From NCBI RefSeq assembly GCF_011516735.1, contig NZ_WOSX01000017.1, positions 1 through 64,000 of the forward strand: 64,000 nucleotides of DNA, given 5' to 3'. This document shows positions 54,848-63,129 of this stretch, one piece after another. Under the pieces are notes generated by a model, which searched no databases, was not told where the DNA came from, and saw only the letters and a program-made list of their open reading frames with translations. The position numbers were made by a program, and so were the translations under genes. The first letter of the stretch is position 1; the number at the start of each line of letters is the position of its first letter. The stretch comes from Acetobacter fallax. Lineage in GTDB: Bacteria; Pseudomonadota; Alphaproteobacteria; Acetobacterales; Acetobacteraceae.

Positions 54848-55582
54848 TTATGTACGATTGAGCCCAAGTTGTGCCCGCAGAGCCGTAGCCGTCGTGACTG
54901 CTTCGAAACCGGGGTTTCCTGGCTGAAAGAGCTTTGCCGTGGCGAGATCGCCGGTGATGACAGGTTCGAACCCGGCTTCACGCGTGAGGGTGGAGATTGT
55001 GGCCAGAGCGGACTGATCGTCACTGGCCAGAGGGATGGCGATGGGGGGTGTTTCTCGTGCTTCGGCGCGCAGGGCGGTCATGGCGATGGAGTTGAAGCCC
55101 CGGACCAGCCGGGCCTGGGGGAAATAACGCGCGGTGACGGGGCCTGCACCGTCGCGGGTGGCTTCGATGGCGAGGCTTCCGTCACGCCAGGGGTAGGGGT
55201 TGGTGGTGTCGAGCAGGATTTTTTCGGCGACGGTGGCGCCAAGGTCTTTTGCGACGGAGGGCAGGGCGCCGTAAGGGACGGCGAGGACGATGATATCGGC
55301 GAATGTGGCGGCTTGTTGCGGTGTGCCGGCGCTGGCATTGGCGCCAAGGATGGCAGCGGCGCTCTGCGCTTCCGTGAGGTTACGTGCTGAGAGCATGACC
55401 GGGTGCCCGCTTCTGACCCAGAATCCGGCCAGTGTGGTGCCGACCTGGCCTGAGCCGATGAAGCCGATTTTCAGGTGTGAGGTCTGGCTTTCGGCAGCGC
55501 GCGCCAGGCGGGAGAAGATCGGGGCTGTGACGAGCAGAGAGGAGGCGATGAGAATCTGTCTGCGGGTCGGGACTATGGGCAT
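54848..55582 (-). CDS. Tat-exported NADP-binding oxidoreductase (F420 reductase-like)
   Basis: A 244-residue Rossmann protein related to NADPH-dependent F420 reductases (NAD-binding domain 2 type). The nucleotide loop is KIGFIGSGQVGTTLAGFW at about 38-55, followed by ADIIVLAVPYGALPSV and LLDTTNPYP. The N-terminus has a twin-arginine signal (TRRQILIASSLLV, ending ARA-AES), so it is probably exported folded with its cofactor bound. The start immediately follows the cupin stop (TAA-ATG), so the pair is translationally coupled. The substrate is unknown. Confidence 0.82.
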   Translation of the reverse strand: MPIVPTRRQILIASSLLVTAPIFSRLARAAESQTSHLKIGFIGSGQVGTTLAGFWVRSGHPVMLSARNLTEAQSAAAILGANASAGTPQQAATFADIIVLAVPYGALPSVAKDLGATVAEKILLDTTNPYPWRDGSLAIEATRDGAGPVTARYFPQARLVRGFNSIAMTALRAEARETPPIAIPLASDDQSALATISTLTREAGFEPVITGDLATAKLFQPGNPGFEAVTTATALRAQLGLNRT

Positions 55583-56209
55583 TTAGCTGTATCTCCAGAG
55601 GGCGGTGAGGGGGCCGTCCGGGCCGGAGACGGGATCGCTTTCGGGGAAAGGAAGACGGTCCATCCGGGCGACGGCATCGGCGGGGAGGGCTTCGCGCTGA
55701 AGGTCGAAATCCTGATCGGGCGGGTAGGCGCCGACGACAAGGAAATCTTCGTCGGATTTTTCATTTTTATGACCGGTGCCGGCGGGAAGGACGAGGAGAT
55801 CGCCGGCTTCGACGTTCACTTCTTTGCCACCGGGGCCTCCGATGGTGAGCGTGGCCGAGCCTCTGGCGATTCCGAGGACTTCGTGTGCGGTGCTGTGGAA
55901 ATGGTGGAAGGTGTAGACGCCCCAGCGCCAGCGCGGGGTCCAGCCGTTCTGAGTCAGCAGATCCTCGAAAGCTGCTGCCGGATCTGTGACGTTCGGGTCG
56001 ATGACGCCCTTGTAGTGCAGGACCGGCAGGCGTGGATTGTTTGGTACCCAGTCGTGCGGCTGGAGCCTGAAAGCGTTAGGGGTGATGTGAGCACGGGGTG
56101 CGGATGCCATGGCTTTGCCTCCGGTGAATGACAGTCCCAGTGTGGCGAGCAACGCCATAAAGGTGCGGCGATCGGCTGACGGCGCATCGTCTGGATGGTC
56201 TGGCGGCAT
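55583..56209 (-). CDS. Tat-exported cupin protein
   Basis: A 208-residue cupin. The twin-arginine signal is DRRTFMALLATLGLSF. Cupin motif 1 is HHFHSTAHEVLGIARGSATLTIGG and motif 2 GDLLVLPAGTGHKNEKS, with metal-binding His, Glu and His residues in place. It resembles uncharacterised exported cupins that bind a transition metal. It is the first gene of a two-gene operon with the exported Rossmann protein, which suggests a joint periplasmic role. Confidence 0.85.
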   Translation of the reverse strand: MPPDHPDDAPSADRRTFMALLATLGLSFTGGKAMASAPRAHITPNAFRLQPHDWVPNNPRLPVLHYKGVIDPNVTDPAAAFEDLLTQNGWTPRWRWGVYTFHHFHSTAHEVLGIARGSATLTIGGPGGKEVNVEAGDLLVLPAGTGHKNEKSDEDFLVVGAYPPDQDFDLQREALPADAVARMDRLPFPESDPVSGPDGPLTALWRYS

Positions 56210-56472
56210 TGTGCGACTCTTTCACGGGGGGACAGTGTTCCGGTCCGTGGGGATGACGTGGGCGTCGAATGTACACAACGGGCGCGGCGATGGTTCGATG
56301 CTCACGGGTTGTTGTTCGCCGGACAAGGCGGGATTGCGTCTGTCCTGGCGATGTGTCGGGTGCAACGTCTGCGGCCTGCGGGCGTATTAAAGTCTTACGT
56401 GGTATTTATGTCTGACTTTGTCTCAGTAAGCCCGGCCACGGGTGGAGACGCTTTATCAGGAGATCAGGAACA
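56210..56472. promoter_or_regulatory. Divergent region between cupin operon and aldo-keto reductase
   Basis: About 260 bases holding both promoters; no operator can be assigned. CAGGAGATCAGGA precedes the GTG start of the reductase gene. Confidence 0.35.
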
Positions 56473-57309
56473 GTGACGATTCCGGAGATCACACTTAGCG
56501 ACGGTACGACCTTTCCGGCCATTACGTTTGGTACGTATAAGCTGAATGGCGCTGCCGGCGTTAAAAGCATAAAGAGCGCGATTGAAGTGGGTTATGACGC
56601 TCTCGACAGTGCCTTCAACTATGAGAATGAGGGCGCGGTGGGGCGTGCGGTTCGTGAGAGCGGTCGTTCCCGGGAGGCGTTGCGGATCGCCTCCAAGCTG
56701 CCAGGGCGGCATCATGCTTACGACGAAGCGCTCGCGACTATTGAGGAATCTCTTTATCGGGCGCAGCTCGATTATTACGATCTGTATTATATCCACTGGC
56801 CCAATCCGAAAGAGAACCGGTATGTCGAGGCGTGGACGGCGCTGATCGAGGCGCAGAAGCGCGGTTATATCCGGTCGATCGCGGTGTGTAATTTTCTACC
56901 GGAGCATCTGGAGCGCCTGAAGAGCGAAACGGGTGTTCTGCCGACGATCAATCAGATTGAACTGCATCCGTATTTTCCGCAGGACGCAATGCGGAAGTGG
57001 AATAAAGAGCATGGTATCGTCACGCAATCCTGGAGTCCGCTGGGTCGGGCGAATGATCTGCTGACGAACCCTGTTCCGGAGAAAATTGCGAAGCGGCTTG
57101 GGAAGGAAGTCGGTCAGGTCATTCTGCGGTGGCATCATCAGCTTGGTTGTGTACCAATTCCGAAATCGTCTCATCGTGAGAGGCAGATTGAGAATATGTC
57201 GATTTTCGACTTTTCTCTGACGGATGAGGATATGGCGGCGATGGCGACGCTGGCGCGGCCGGATGGGCGGACGAAGAATCAGGACCCGGCGGTCTACGAG
57301 GAGTTCTGA
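56473..57309 (+). CDS. Aldo-keto reductase (2,5-diketogluconate reductase-like)
   Basis: NADPH-dependent carbonyl reductase of 278 residues, TIM-barrel fold. Catalytic tetrad: Asp46 and Tyr51 (YDALDSAFNYENE), Lys76 (RIASKLPG) and His109 (YYIHWPNP). The cofactor region is VPIPKSSHRERQIENM. It belongs to the group with 2,5-diketo-D-gluconate reductases. In a bacterium that oxidises glucose to ketogluconates such an enzyme could recycle keto-acids in the cytoplasm, but aldehydes are also possible substrates. GTG start follows a GGAGATCAGGA region. Confidence 0.9.
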   Translation: MTIPEITLSDGTTFPAITFGTYKLNGAAGVKSIKSAIEVGYDALDSAFNYENEGAVGRAVRESGRSREALRIASKLPGRHHAYDEALATIEESLYRAQLDYYDLYYIHWPNPKENRYVEAWTALIEAQKRGYIRSIAVCNFLPEHLERLKSETGVLPTINQIELHPYFPQDAMRKWNKEHGIVTQSWSPLGRANDLLTNPVPEKIAKRLGKEVGQVILRWHHQLGCVPIPKSSHRERQIENMSIFDFSLTDEDMAAMATLARPDGRTKNQDPAVYEEF

Positions 57310-57452
57310 CCGTTTTTGAAAGAGTCTGTGTTTTTCGTGTGTTGTCAGGAGACCGGGTGCTGGCCTGAGGTCCTGCAGGGGCCGGGGCTTTGCTCCCGGG
57401 AGGCAGGAGCTTGTTGCTTCTGCCGGACCCGGGTGTGTAGCGCGGTTATTGT

Positions 57453-58886
57453 TTATTTGTTTGCGGAAGAACAGGCGGCCTGCAGGCCATCATCTCCTGA
57501 TGCGGCACACTGGAGGATCAGCTTGTCGAGCAAAAGTCCGTTTTTTGCACGTTTTGCATTGGTGATACGGTCTGTCAGCAAAGAGCGATCGTCGAATGCT
57601 TCCTGCTCTGTTGCCATATAGGTTTCCGCCTCGTCCGTTTTCCCTGCTTTGGAGAGCTTTTCTCCCCACATACGGGCAATGGGCAACGTGACGTCATCAC
57701 GATGAGCCGCTTCGTCCAGAAGCTGCCCGCTCTGCTTCTGCTGCCCGAGATGTGTATCCGTGACCGCTGTCAGATAGATCCAGTCCTGACTGGAATTCAG
57801 AGGCGCGCCTACTCTGGCAAGCGTCTTATGGGCCTCTCCCCAGTTTTGTACGGCGATTTCTTCTGTCGCGGTCTGGAGTAACCGGCTTTGTTTCAGGAAG
57901 GTCATGACAGGTTTGCTGTTCACCCATGCGAGAAAGGGTTTGTTTTTCAGCATGACCACGTCGCGGTCACTATACTCCCGGTTAATGTAACGGGAACTGG
58001 CGGCTTCCCGGTCTGCTGCGTGAGGGTGCTCCTGAGTGACGGTGTTGAGTTCGTTGATGACGGAGGCATCAAGCGCGTCACCACGTTTTGATGTCATGGT
58101 AAAATTATCGACGTGGAAGGATGTTTGTCCGTTTGCGACGGAGGCGGTTCTGCGCGCGGTATCGCGGGCGTCTTCAGCTTCCATTGCCTTGAAAACGGAC
58201 AGGGCGGTATCAACAGAATAACCGGCTTTGCTCATCAGATCGACTGCAAGAGTGTCGGCTTCCTCTTCCTGTCCGCGCGTCCATGATGGAAATAACGCGG
58301 TATCGACAAGGATTTTTGTGCCCATGCTGGACAGGGCTGCCTGGGCGCCACTTACGGTTGCTCCCGCGAATTTTCCGCCAATCAGAGAGCCCCATTTCAT
58401 GGCGTTGGACGCTACGTTCTTGATTTCCTTATTTTGCCTGTTGGCGACTGTGTGTCCCAGAAGGATGTGAGACAGTTCGTGGCCGAGAATAAAGGCCATG
58501 GTGTCTTCAGACTGTACTTCGGGGTGATCGTGAAAATAGCTTATGAGGCCGGCATTCAGGAAGATAGCGCCGTGGGCGGAGACATCCGAAGTGAAGTCTT
58601 CGACCGGAACGAGGTAGACCTGAGCATTCGGGCGAGGGCCCGGCCACTGAGCCAGAAGAGCATCGACGATCTGCTGAGGATAGGCCGTGAGCTGCGGGTC
58701 AATCACGACGCCGGTCGGGTGCGTGTTGGCCGGGCTGAAAAGATTTTGCAGGTTTGTGGTCGCCGGATAAGTGGCGGGAAACTGTACGTGATCAATGAAG
58801 CGACCTTTTTCCGGGATGCCGCCGCTGCAGCCTGAAAGCGTCAGGAGTGTCGACACAACGCTGATGGAGACAATGCTTTTTTTCAT
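57453..58886 (-). CDS. M48-family lipoprotein metalloprotease
   Basis: A 477-residue zinc protease anchored by lipid: signal peptide with lipobox LSGC at about residue 19. The zinc site is HELSH (FILGHELSHILLGH) with the distal Glu in EEEADTLAVDLM. The C-terminal 200 residues are helical with TPR-like repeats (LQTATEEIAVQNWGEAHKTLARVG), as in BepA-type proteases that tend the outer membrane. ATG at 58886 begins MKKSIVSISVV. It is the last gene of an operon with a small exported protein (4 bases apart) and a CHASE2 membrane protein. The low-GC coding differs somewhat from neighbours. Confidence 0.88.
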   Translation of the reverse strand: MKKSIVSISVVSTLLTLSGCSGGIPEKGRFIDHVQFPATYPATTNLQNLFSPANTHPTGVVIDPQLTAYPQQIVDALLAQWPGPRPNAQVYLVPVEDFTSDVSAHGAIFLNAGLISYFHDHPEVQSEDTMAFILGHELSHILLGHTVANRQNKEIKNVASNAMKWGSLIGGKFAGATVSGAQAALSSMGTKILVDTALFPSWTRGQEEEADTLAVDLMSKAGYSVDTALSVFKAMEAEDARDTARRTASVANGQTSFHVDNFTMTSKRGDALDASVINELNTVTQEHPHAADREAASSRYINREYSDRDVVMLKNKPFLAWVNSKPVMTFLKQSRLLQTATEEIAVQNWGEAHKTLARVGAPLNSSQDWIYLTAVTDTHLGQQKQSGQLLDEAAHRDDVTLPIARMWGEKLSKAGKTDEAETYMATEQEAFDDRSLLTDRITNAKRAKNGLLLDKLILQCAASGDDGLQAACSSANK

Positions 58887-58890
58887 CTGA

Positions 58891-59277
58891 TTATCGTCCG
58901 CTGCAACTGCTGCCGAGATTGTTTGTCGAGTTGGCGGATTCATCCACTGACCCGGAAATGATCTGCACACATGATGTTTCCGCCGGGGGCGCTGCTGTCA
59001 GATTTGTCTGTACGGCGGCGGCTCTGACCAGAACGACTCCCTGATCGGTCTGTACTTTCAGCATTCCACTTTTGTTGTCTCGTCCGATGATCGGATGCCC
59101 CACGAGGGACGTTGCGGAGAGCTGACCGTGCTTTGAATAATCCGTGCCATATACGGGGACGGTCGGGTTATCATAGGTTCCCGTAACCTGTGCGGCGGCA
59201 GCCGGGGCGGCTGTGGCGCTGAATATCGTGGAAGACAGCATGATGGCAGCCGCAACCGGCTCAAACGGAAAACGCAC
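58891..59277 (-). CDS. Small exported protein in CHASE2-M48 operon
   Basis: A 128-residue exported protein. The signal peptide ends about TAAPAAA. The core (VTGTYDNPTVPVYGTDYSKHGQLSATSLVGHPIIGRDNKSGMLKVQTDQGVVLVRAAAVQT) has the short-strand pattern of bacterial SH3-like domains, a tentative call. Two cysteines near the C-terminus (SCVQ, SSCSGR) may form a disulfide. GTG at 59277 follows CAGGAGA. It lies 19 bases after the CHASE2 gene and 4 bases before the protease gene, so it is likely part of the same system. Confidence 0.75.
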   Translation of the reverse strand: MRFPFEPVAAAIMLSSTIFSATAAPAAAAQVTGTYDNPTVPVYGTDYSKHGQLSATSLVGHPIIGRDNKSGMLKVQTDQGVVLVRAAAVQTNLTAAPPAETSCVQIISGSVDESANSTNNLGSSCSGR

Positions 59278-59296
59278 TGATTGATCTCCTGTTTTG

Positions 59297-61174
59297 TTAA
59301 GAGTTCTTATGAGGAATCGCTTTTTGAAAAAGAGAACAAAGAAAAACGATTCCGGATTCGATTACGTTGCAAACGGGGGCGACGAATTTGTTTCGCTCTT
59401 CCACGGCGTCTTCATTGTTGCGCATTGCAAACCAGAGAAGAAGCAGACCGATCCAGTCTGCATCAGGCCAGCGAAGGAAATTCTCGTTAATAAAAAAGCC
59501 GATTGCAGACACGCTGCTTACGAAGAGAAGCTGACCGCCCGGGCCACGTTCTTCCTCCTCTTTTCCGGTATTGTCTTTTGCTTCTGAGCGCAGCCGGAAC
59601 GGACTGGCCCAGGTCAGGATGAAAAGAAGAAAGAGCAGCGCATACATTGATGCGATGTTTTGCCAGCCGTTCCATGTTTCTCTGGTCGAGACATCAATGG
59701 TTGCCATCGCCCCGGTCAGACCTGCGAGAATGGCTGTTTTTCCTAAAAACCGGACGACAAAAAAGCGATTCCGCTCAGACTGCATGGCTGACGGGAGCTG
59801 TGCCGCGGTGTCTTCTGTTACCGGGATTTGTTTGTTGTTTCTGAATGATGTTTGCCATGGGCGGAGCGGCAGATATGCCATGAGCGCCCGCCGTTTTCTT
59901 CTCAGCCAGCGTCTGTGAACCGGAAACCGGCTGACGCACCAGAGGCTGAACAGCACCCACACTATGGCTTCGGATATTTCTGCCCGGTCCGGTGTCAGGA
60001 TTTTAAGTGGAACTTCAGCAGGTTCATGGAAATATCTGGTTCCGTAAACCATGAGATTATCGAACGCCATGGCATGGACGACAGCACCTGGCATACGACC
60101 GAGCAGGGGAATAAGCTGATCATCATGCTGATCCCGCAGGTCCGTTCCGTAAAAAACGGCACGGTCCGTCAGGAGGGTGGCGAGAGCCGGAGCGCCTTCT
60201 TTTGTGCCATGGCCGCGTTCATTGAGCTGTTCCGCACCGATTGTCAGCGGATAAGGGAAGAAATATTCCTTTGTTGGTTTGGTGTAAGCAAGAGCGTAGC
60301 GGCTGGCGAGAAGAAGCGATTGCTCAAGACGAGAGCATCCGAAACCATGCTGTTCCAGGCAGGATGTTTGCCATGCTACGGGAAGAGGATGACCTTCCGG
60401 ATCTTTCGACTGTCCGAGATTGCTGACGATGGATTGCTGCGGATCGACATTCAGACCCCAGTGAATGACCATGGGAGAACTGAAATTTTCCGCTTCAAAG
60501 GGGCCACAACGATTTTTCCAGCTTCCTTCGCAAAGCGCGGCATAAAGTGCGTAAGCAGGGCTGGCAGCTACCGGAGCTTTCTCCTCCGGTTCTGATCCGT
60601 GGGAGTTTTCGTTTTCTTTCTCGCCTGCTTCCTGTTCCTGCAGCAACGGATAGGTGCCGTTTTGCCGGATTCCATCGCTGTACACGCCGAATGGCGTCAG
60701 GGGTTCAGGGAGAGCTGGCTGTGAATTGCTGTCATCGCCACGTGCAAAGAGGAGCGGCACCCCCATGCGTCGTGCCCGGTCAAGCAGCGGTGCGAATTGC
60801 TGAAAGGACTCTCCGGGGCGTTCGCGTGTCATCCGGAAATCAACGAAAATAGCGGCCGGGCGGGCATCCAGGATCTGATTCAGGACAGCGATATGGCGTG
60901 CGTAGGAAAATGGAAACGACGTATCGAATTTATCCAGGGTGTTCCCATTGATTGTGACGACCGCTGCATTCCGGTGTGTTTCGCGGGCCGACATTCCATA
61001 AAACGGTGTCGTAGCCGCGTTGAACAGGACAGCAGAGGAGTGTTTCGTTGCTGTTTCGAGACCCAGTGGATCAAGAAATTTGTAGATCAGAAAAAAGACG
61101 ATCATCACAGAGACGTAGATGGCGTCTCTGACGGGAGAAGGAAGTTTCCCGCCGGAGGAATGTGTTACTCGCAC
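59297..61174 (-). CDS. CHASE2-domain membrane protein without output domain
   Basis: A 625-residue membrane protein. One N-terminal helix (about 15-35) precedes a large extracytoplasmic CHASE2 domain (about 38-400: VVTINGNTLDKFD, PAAIFVDFRMT, VFYGTDLRDQHDDQLIPLLGRMPGAVVHAMAFDNLM). Five or six helices follow (about 405-425, 480-500, 515-535, 550-570, 575-590), separated by charged loops. No kinase, cyclase or EAL/GGDEF domain is present, unlike most CHASE2 sensors. GTG at 61174 is the start; the binding site is weak. It leads the operon with a small exported protein and an M48 lipoprotein protease. Confidence 0.85.
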   Translation of the reverse strand: MRVTHSSGGKLPSPVRDAIYVSVMIVFFLIYKFLDPLGLETATKHSSAVLFNAATTPFYGMSARETHRNAAVVTINGNTLDKFDTSFPFSYARHIAVLNQILDARPAAIFVDFRMTRERPGESFQQFAPLLDRARRMGVPLLFARGDDSNSQPALPEPLTPFGVYSDGIRQNGTYPLLQEQEAGEKENENSHGSEPEEKAPVAASPAYALYAALCEGSWKNRCGPFEAENFSSPMVIHWGLNVDPQQSIVSNLGQSKDPEGHPLPVAWQTSCLEQHGFGCSRLEQSLLLASRYALAYTKPTKEYFFPYPLTIGAEQLNERGHGTKEGAPALATLLTDRAVFYGTDLRDQHDDQLIPLLGRMPGAVVHAMAFDNLMVYGTRYFHEPAEVPLKILTPDRAEISEAIVWVLFSLWCVSRFPVHRRWLRRKRRALMAYLPLRPWQTSFRNNKQIPVTEDTAAQLPSAMQSERNRFFVVRFLGKTAILAGLTGAMATIDVSTRETWNGWQNIASMYALLFLLFILTWASPFRLRSEAKDNTGKEEEERGPGGQLLFVSSVSAIGFFINENFLRWPDADWIGLLLLWFAMRNNEDAVEERNKFVAPVCNVIESGIVFLCSLFQKAIPHKNS

Positions 61175-61546
61175 CGTATGGATCCGCTAATGACGTTAGC
61201 CGCAGAAAGGACGGCTCATGCAGATGTAATGACAAGAATTTAACAAAAGGCAACGTTTTGTCTTTGTTTTGATCTGGGTTGTGCCGGATATTATCCGGTT
61301 TTGAAAATGAATTCAAAAAGATTGTTGTTTCACAAGAAGACTTTTAAATATATATTTTAAGAGAATATTTTATGAACTACGCGGCTGGTAAACAGGCGCT
61401 CTTTTCTGATCTCTTCATGCCCGAAGACATACGCTGGTGACGCTGCACCGGTCTTTCCGGGTTCCGACTGTTGCGGACACTGTCCGAACCTGGAAAGTGG
61501 ACCAGGAAACCTGCTTCGATTTGTTCAATAAGCGGGTTTCCGGAAG
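61175..61546. promoter_or_regulatory. AT-rich region upstream of the CHASE2 operon
   Basis: Carries two adjacent palindromes: CCGGATA-T-TATCCGG (61284-61298) and TTTTGAA-6-TTCAAAA (61299-61318), 110-145 bases before the CHASE2 start. The rest is very AT-rich (61320-61371). From about 61440 to 61545 there is a highly eroded mosaic-repeat-like stretch. A 22-codon frame at 61372-61440 is not supported as a gene. Confidence 0.4.
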
Positions 61547-62323
61547 TCAGCGGTCTGTCTGAAACGCCGGTTCCATCAGGCTGCGGACAAGGTCGAGGTC
61601 GGCTGGTTTGTCGACGTCCACGGCGGCGCGGCCGTCTGGCATGAAGACGAAGCGGGCTTTGGCGCCGGTCAGCTGGGTGATGCGCGCGAGCAGGGCTTTT
61701 GTGTCCAGTCGCTTCAGCAGAAAGCGCAGGAGGATGGTCGGACCGAGGAGCCAGCCCATGCGGAGCGGATGTTTGCGTTCGCGCTCGACCCGTTGCCAGA
61801 GTGCGGCGACTCTGGCGGAGACGGGGGTGCGGAACAGGAAGAGGTTGCAGCCGGAGAAGGCGACATCCGACAGGCGGATGAAGGTGCGGGCTGTTCCGGG
61901 CACGTCGCGGGTGACGATGTCTTCTTTTGCGACACTGACGGCGACATCAGCCTGGCCGGCGCCAGCCAGGAAGGCTTCGGTCCAGGCGGGTTGCAGGAGC
62001 GGGTTATCGGCGGTTGTGACCAGGAGGGGCGTGCCGAAGCGCTGAATGGCGGCGAGGACGCTGGCGCTGGGGCCGGCGGCTGCGGCGATGGTGTCGATGC
62101 CGGGCGGAAGAATGCCGGTCAGGATTTCGGGGGTTTCGATGCAGACGACGATGCGGGCAATGCCGGGGGTGGCGCGTAGGCTGTCGATGACGTGACGGAT
62201 CATCGGTTTGCCGGCGATCGGGATCAGGGCCTTGTGCGAGAGGCCGGCGGCCACGGCCATCGGGTCCGCGGCGCCGGCGCGGGAGCCGGCGAGGACGAGG
62301 GCGGTGAGGGTCGGCGTGCTCAC
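61547..62323 (-). CDS. MobA-like nucleotidyltransferase
   Basis: A 258-residue NTP-transferase-fold protein. The nucleotide-binding start is TALVLAGSRAGAADPMA, then HKALIPIAGKPMIRHVIDSLR, the metal-binding TTADNPLL (in place of DxD), and VDVDKPADLDLVRSL near the end. The fold matches cytidylyltransferases and MobA, but the cofactor motifs of molybdenum cofactor proteins are not specific here. GTG start overlaps the stop of the sterol desaturase gene by 4 bases, so it is part of the lptG-desaturase operon. It may activate a head group as a CDP derivative for a lipid; that is inference. Confidence 0.82.
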   Translation of the reverse strand: MSTPTLTALVLAGSRAGAADPMAVAAGLSHKALIPIAGKPMIRHVIDSLRATPGIARIVVCIETPEILTGILPPGIDTIAAAAGPSASVLAAIQRFGTPLLVTTADNPLLQPAWTEAFLAGAGQADVAVSVAKEDIVTRDVPGTARTFIRLSDVAFSGCNLFLFRTPVSARVAALWQRVERERKHPLRMGWLLGPTILLRFLLKRLDTKALLARITQLTGAKARFVFMPDGRAAVDVDKPADLDLVRSLMEPAFQTDR

Positions 62324-63129
62324 GCGACCTGCCTGCTGTTCCGCTGCGGGTTGCGTTCGCTCTCCGGGCGGGAGGCGCCATCCGGGCGGTCTTTGGGCGC
62401 GTGGCCGGTCAGGCGCATGACCCACGGGTAACGTTTTGCCTGCTCGATCGTGTAGCCGAGATTGAAGACGGTCGGGCTGCGACCGCGGCTGCGGGCATCG
62501 ACGTAATAGGTGCCGAGGGCGCGATCGACGACATAGCTGGTGATGCCGAAATTACCATCTTCATCATGGAAGTGATGCAGGACGTGGTACGCTTTCATGC
62601 GCTGAATCCAGCGGGCGCGGGGTTTGTAGTTCAGGTGCTGGATGCAGTGGAAGAACTCGTAGATGCAGGTGATGGTCACGCCGGTGCAGAATGCTGTTGC
62701 GGCGGCTCCCGGACCGCCGATGAGCCAGCCGACGGGGATGGTGATGGCGCCGATGGTGGGCAGCGTGGTGGCCGGACCACCGAACAGGACATCCAGCAGA
62801 TGCGGATCCTGATGGTGATCGAAGTGGATGCGTTTCCACAGAGCGGCTGTGAAGCGGGATTTGTAGAGCAGATGTCCGTGCAGGATATAACGGTGCAGGA
62901 GATACCAGACCACGGGATAGATCAGCATCACGGCGAGGACTGCGGTGAGCGTCGGTCCCTCGCCAGCGAAGAAATGGATGGCGAGGGCGAAGCTGATGGC
63001 GATCAGGGCGAAATACAGCAGGATCGTCGGATAAGTGAGATAGGCGATCCAGAGCTGACGCAGGTTCATCTTGCCGAGATCGAAGCTGCGCCCGGACCGG
63101 ATGGACGGGTTCCGTAAGGTGCCACTCAT
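62320..63129 (-). CDS. Sterol desaturase/fatty acid hydroxylase family protein
   Basis: A 269-residue integral membrane di-iron oxygenase. The His clusters that bind iron are HRYILHGH, HFDHHQDPH, HCIQH and HVLHHFHDE. About four transmembrane helices (around 35-52, 58-80, 125-150). Family members hydroxylate or desaturate lipids such as sphingolipids, sterols or carotenoids. ATG overlaps the stop of lptG (ATGA). The C-terminal 40 residues are polar and poorly conserved. The setting between lptG and a nucleotidyltransferase gene suggests a modification of an exported lipid. Confidence 0.9.
   Translation of the reverse strand: MSGTLRNPSIRSGRSFDLGKMNLRQLWIAYLTYPTILLYFALIAISFALAIHFFAGEGPTLTAVLAVMLIYPVVWYLLHRYILHGHLLYKSRFTAALWKRIHFDHHQDPHLLDVLFGGPATTLPTIGAITIPVGWLIGGPGAAATAFCTGVTITCIYEFFHCIQHLNYKPRARWIQRMKAYHVLHHFHDEDGNFGITSYVVDRALGTYYVDARSRGRSPTVFNLGYTIEQAKRYPWVMRLTGHAPKDRPDGASRPESERNPQRNSRQVA

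Noticed and set aside
54960-54975. GGTTCGAACCC resembling a tRNA T-loop
   Set aside because: It lies in the coding sequence of the Tat-exported oxidoreductase and lacks acceptor and anticodon stems around it.
57310-57452. Possible mosaic repeat between the aldo-keto reductase and M48 genes
   Set aside because: Only scattered short matches (CTGCAGGGGCC, GCTCCCGGGAGGC) remain, too eroded to assign.
61372-61440. 22-codon frame in AT-rich DNA upstream of the CHASE2 operon
   Set aside because: No ribosome-binding site and no known family; length is compatible with chance.
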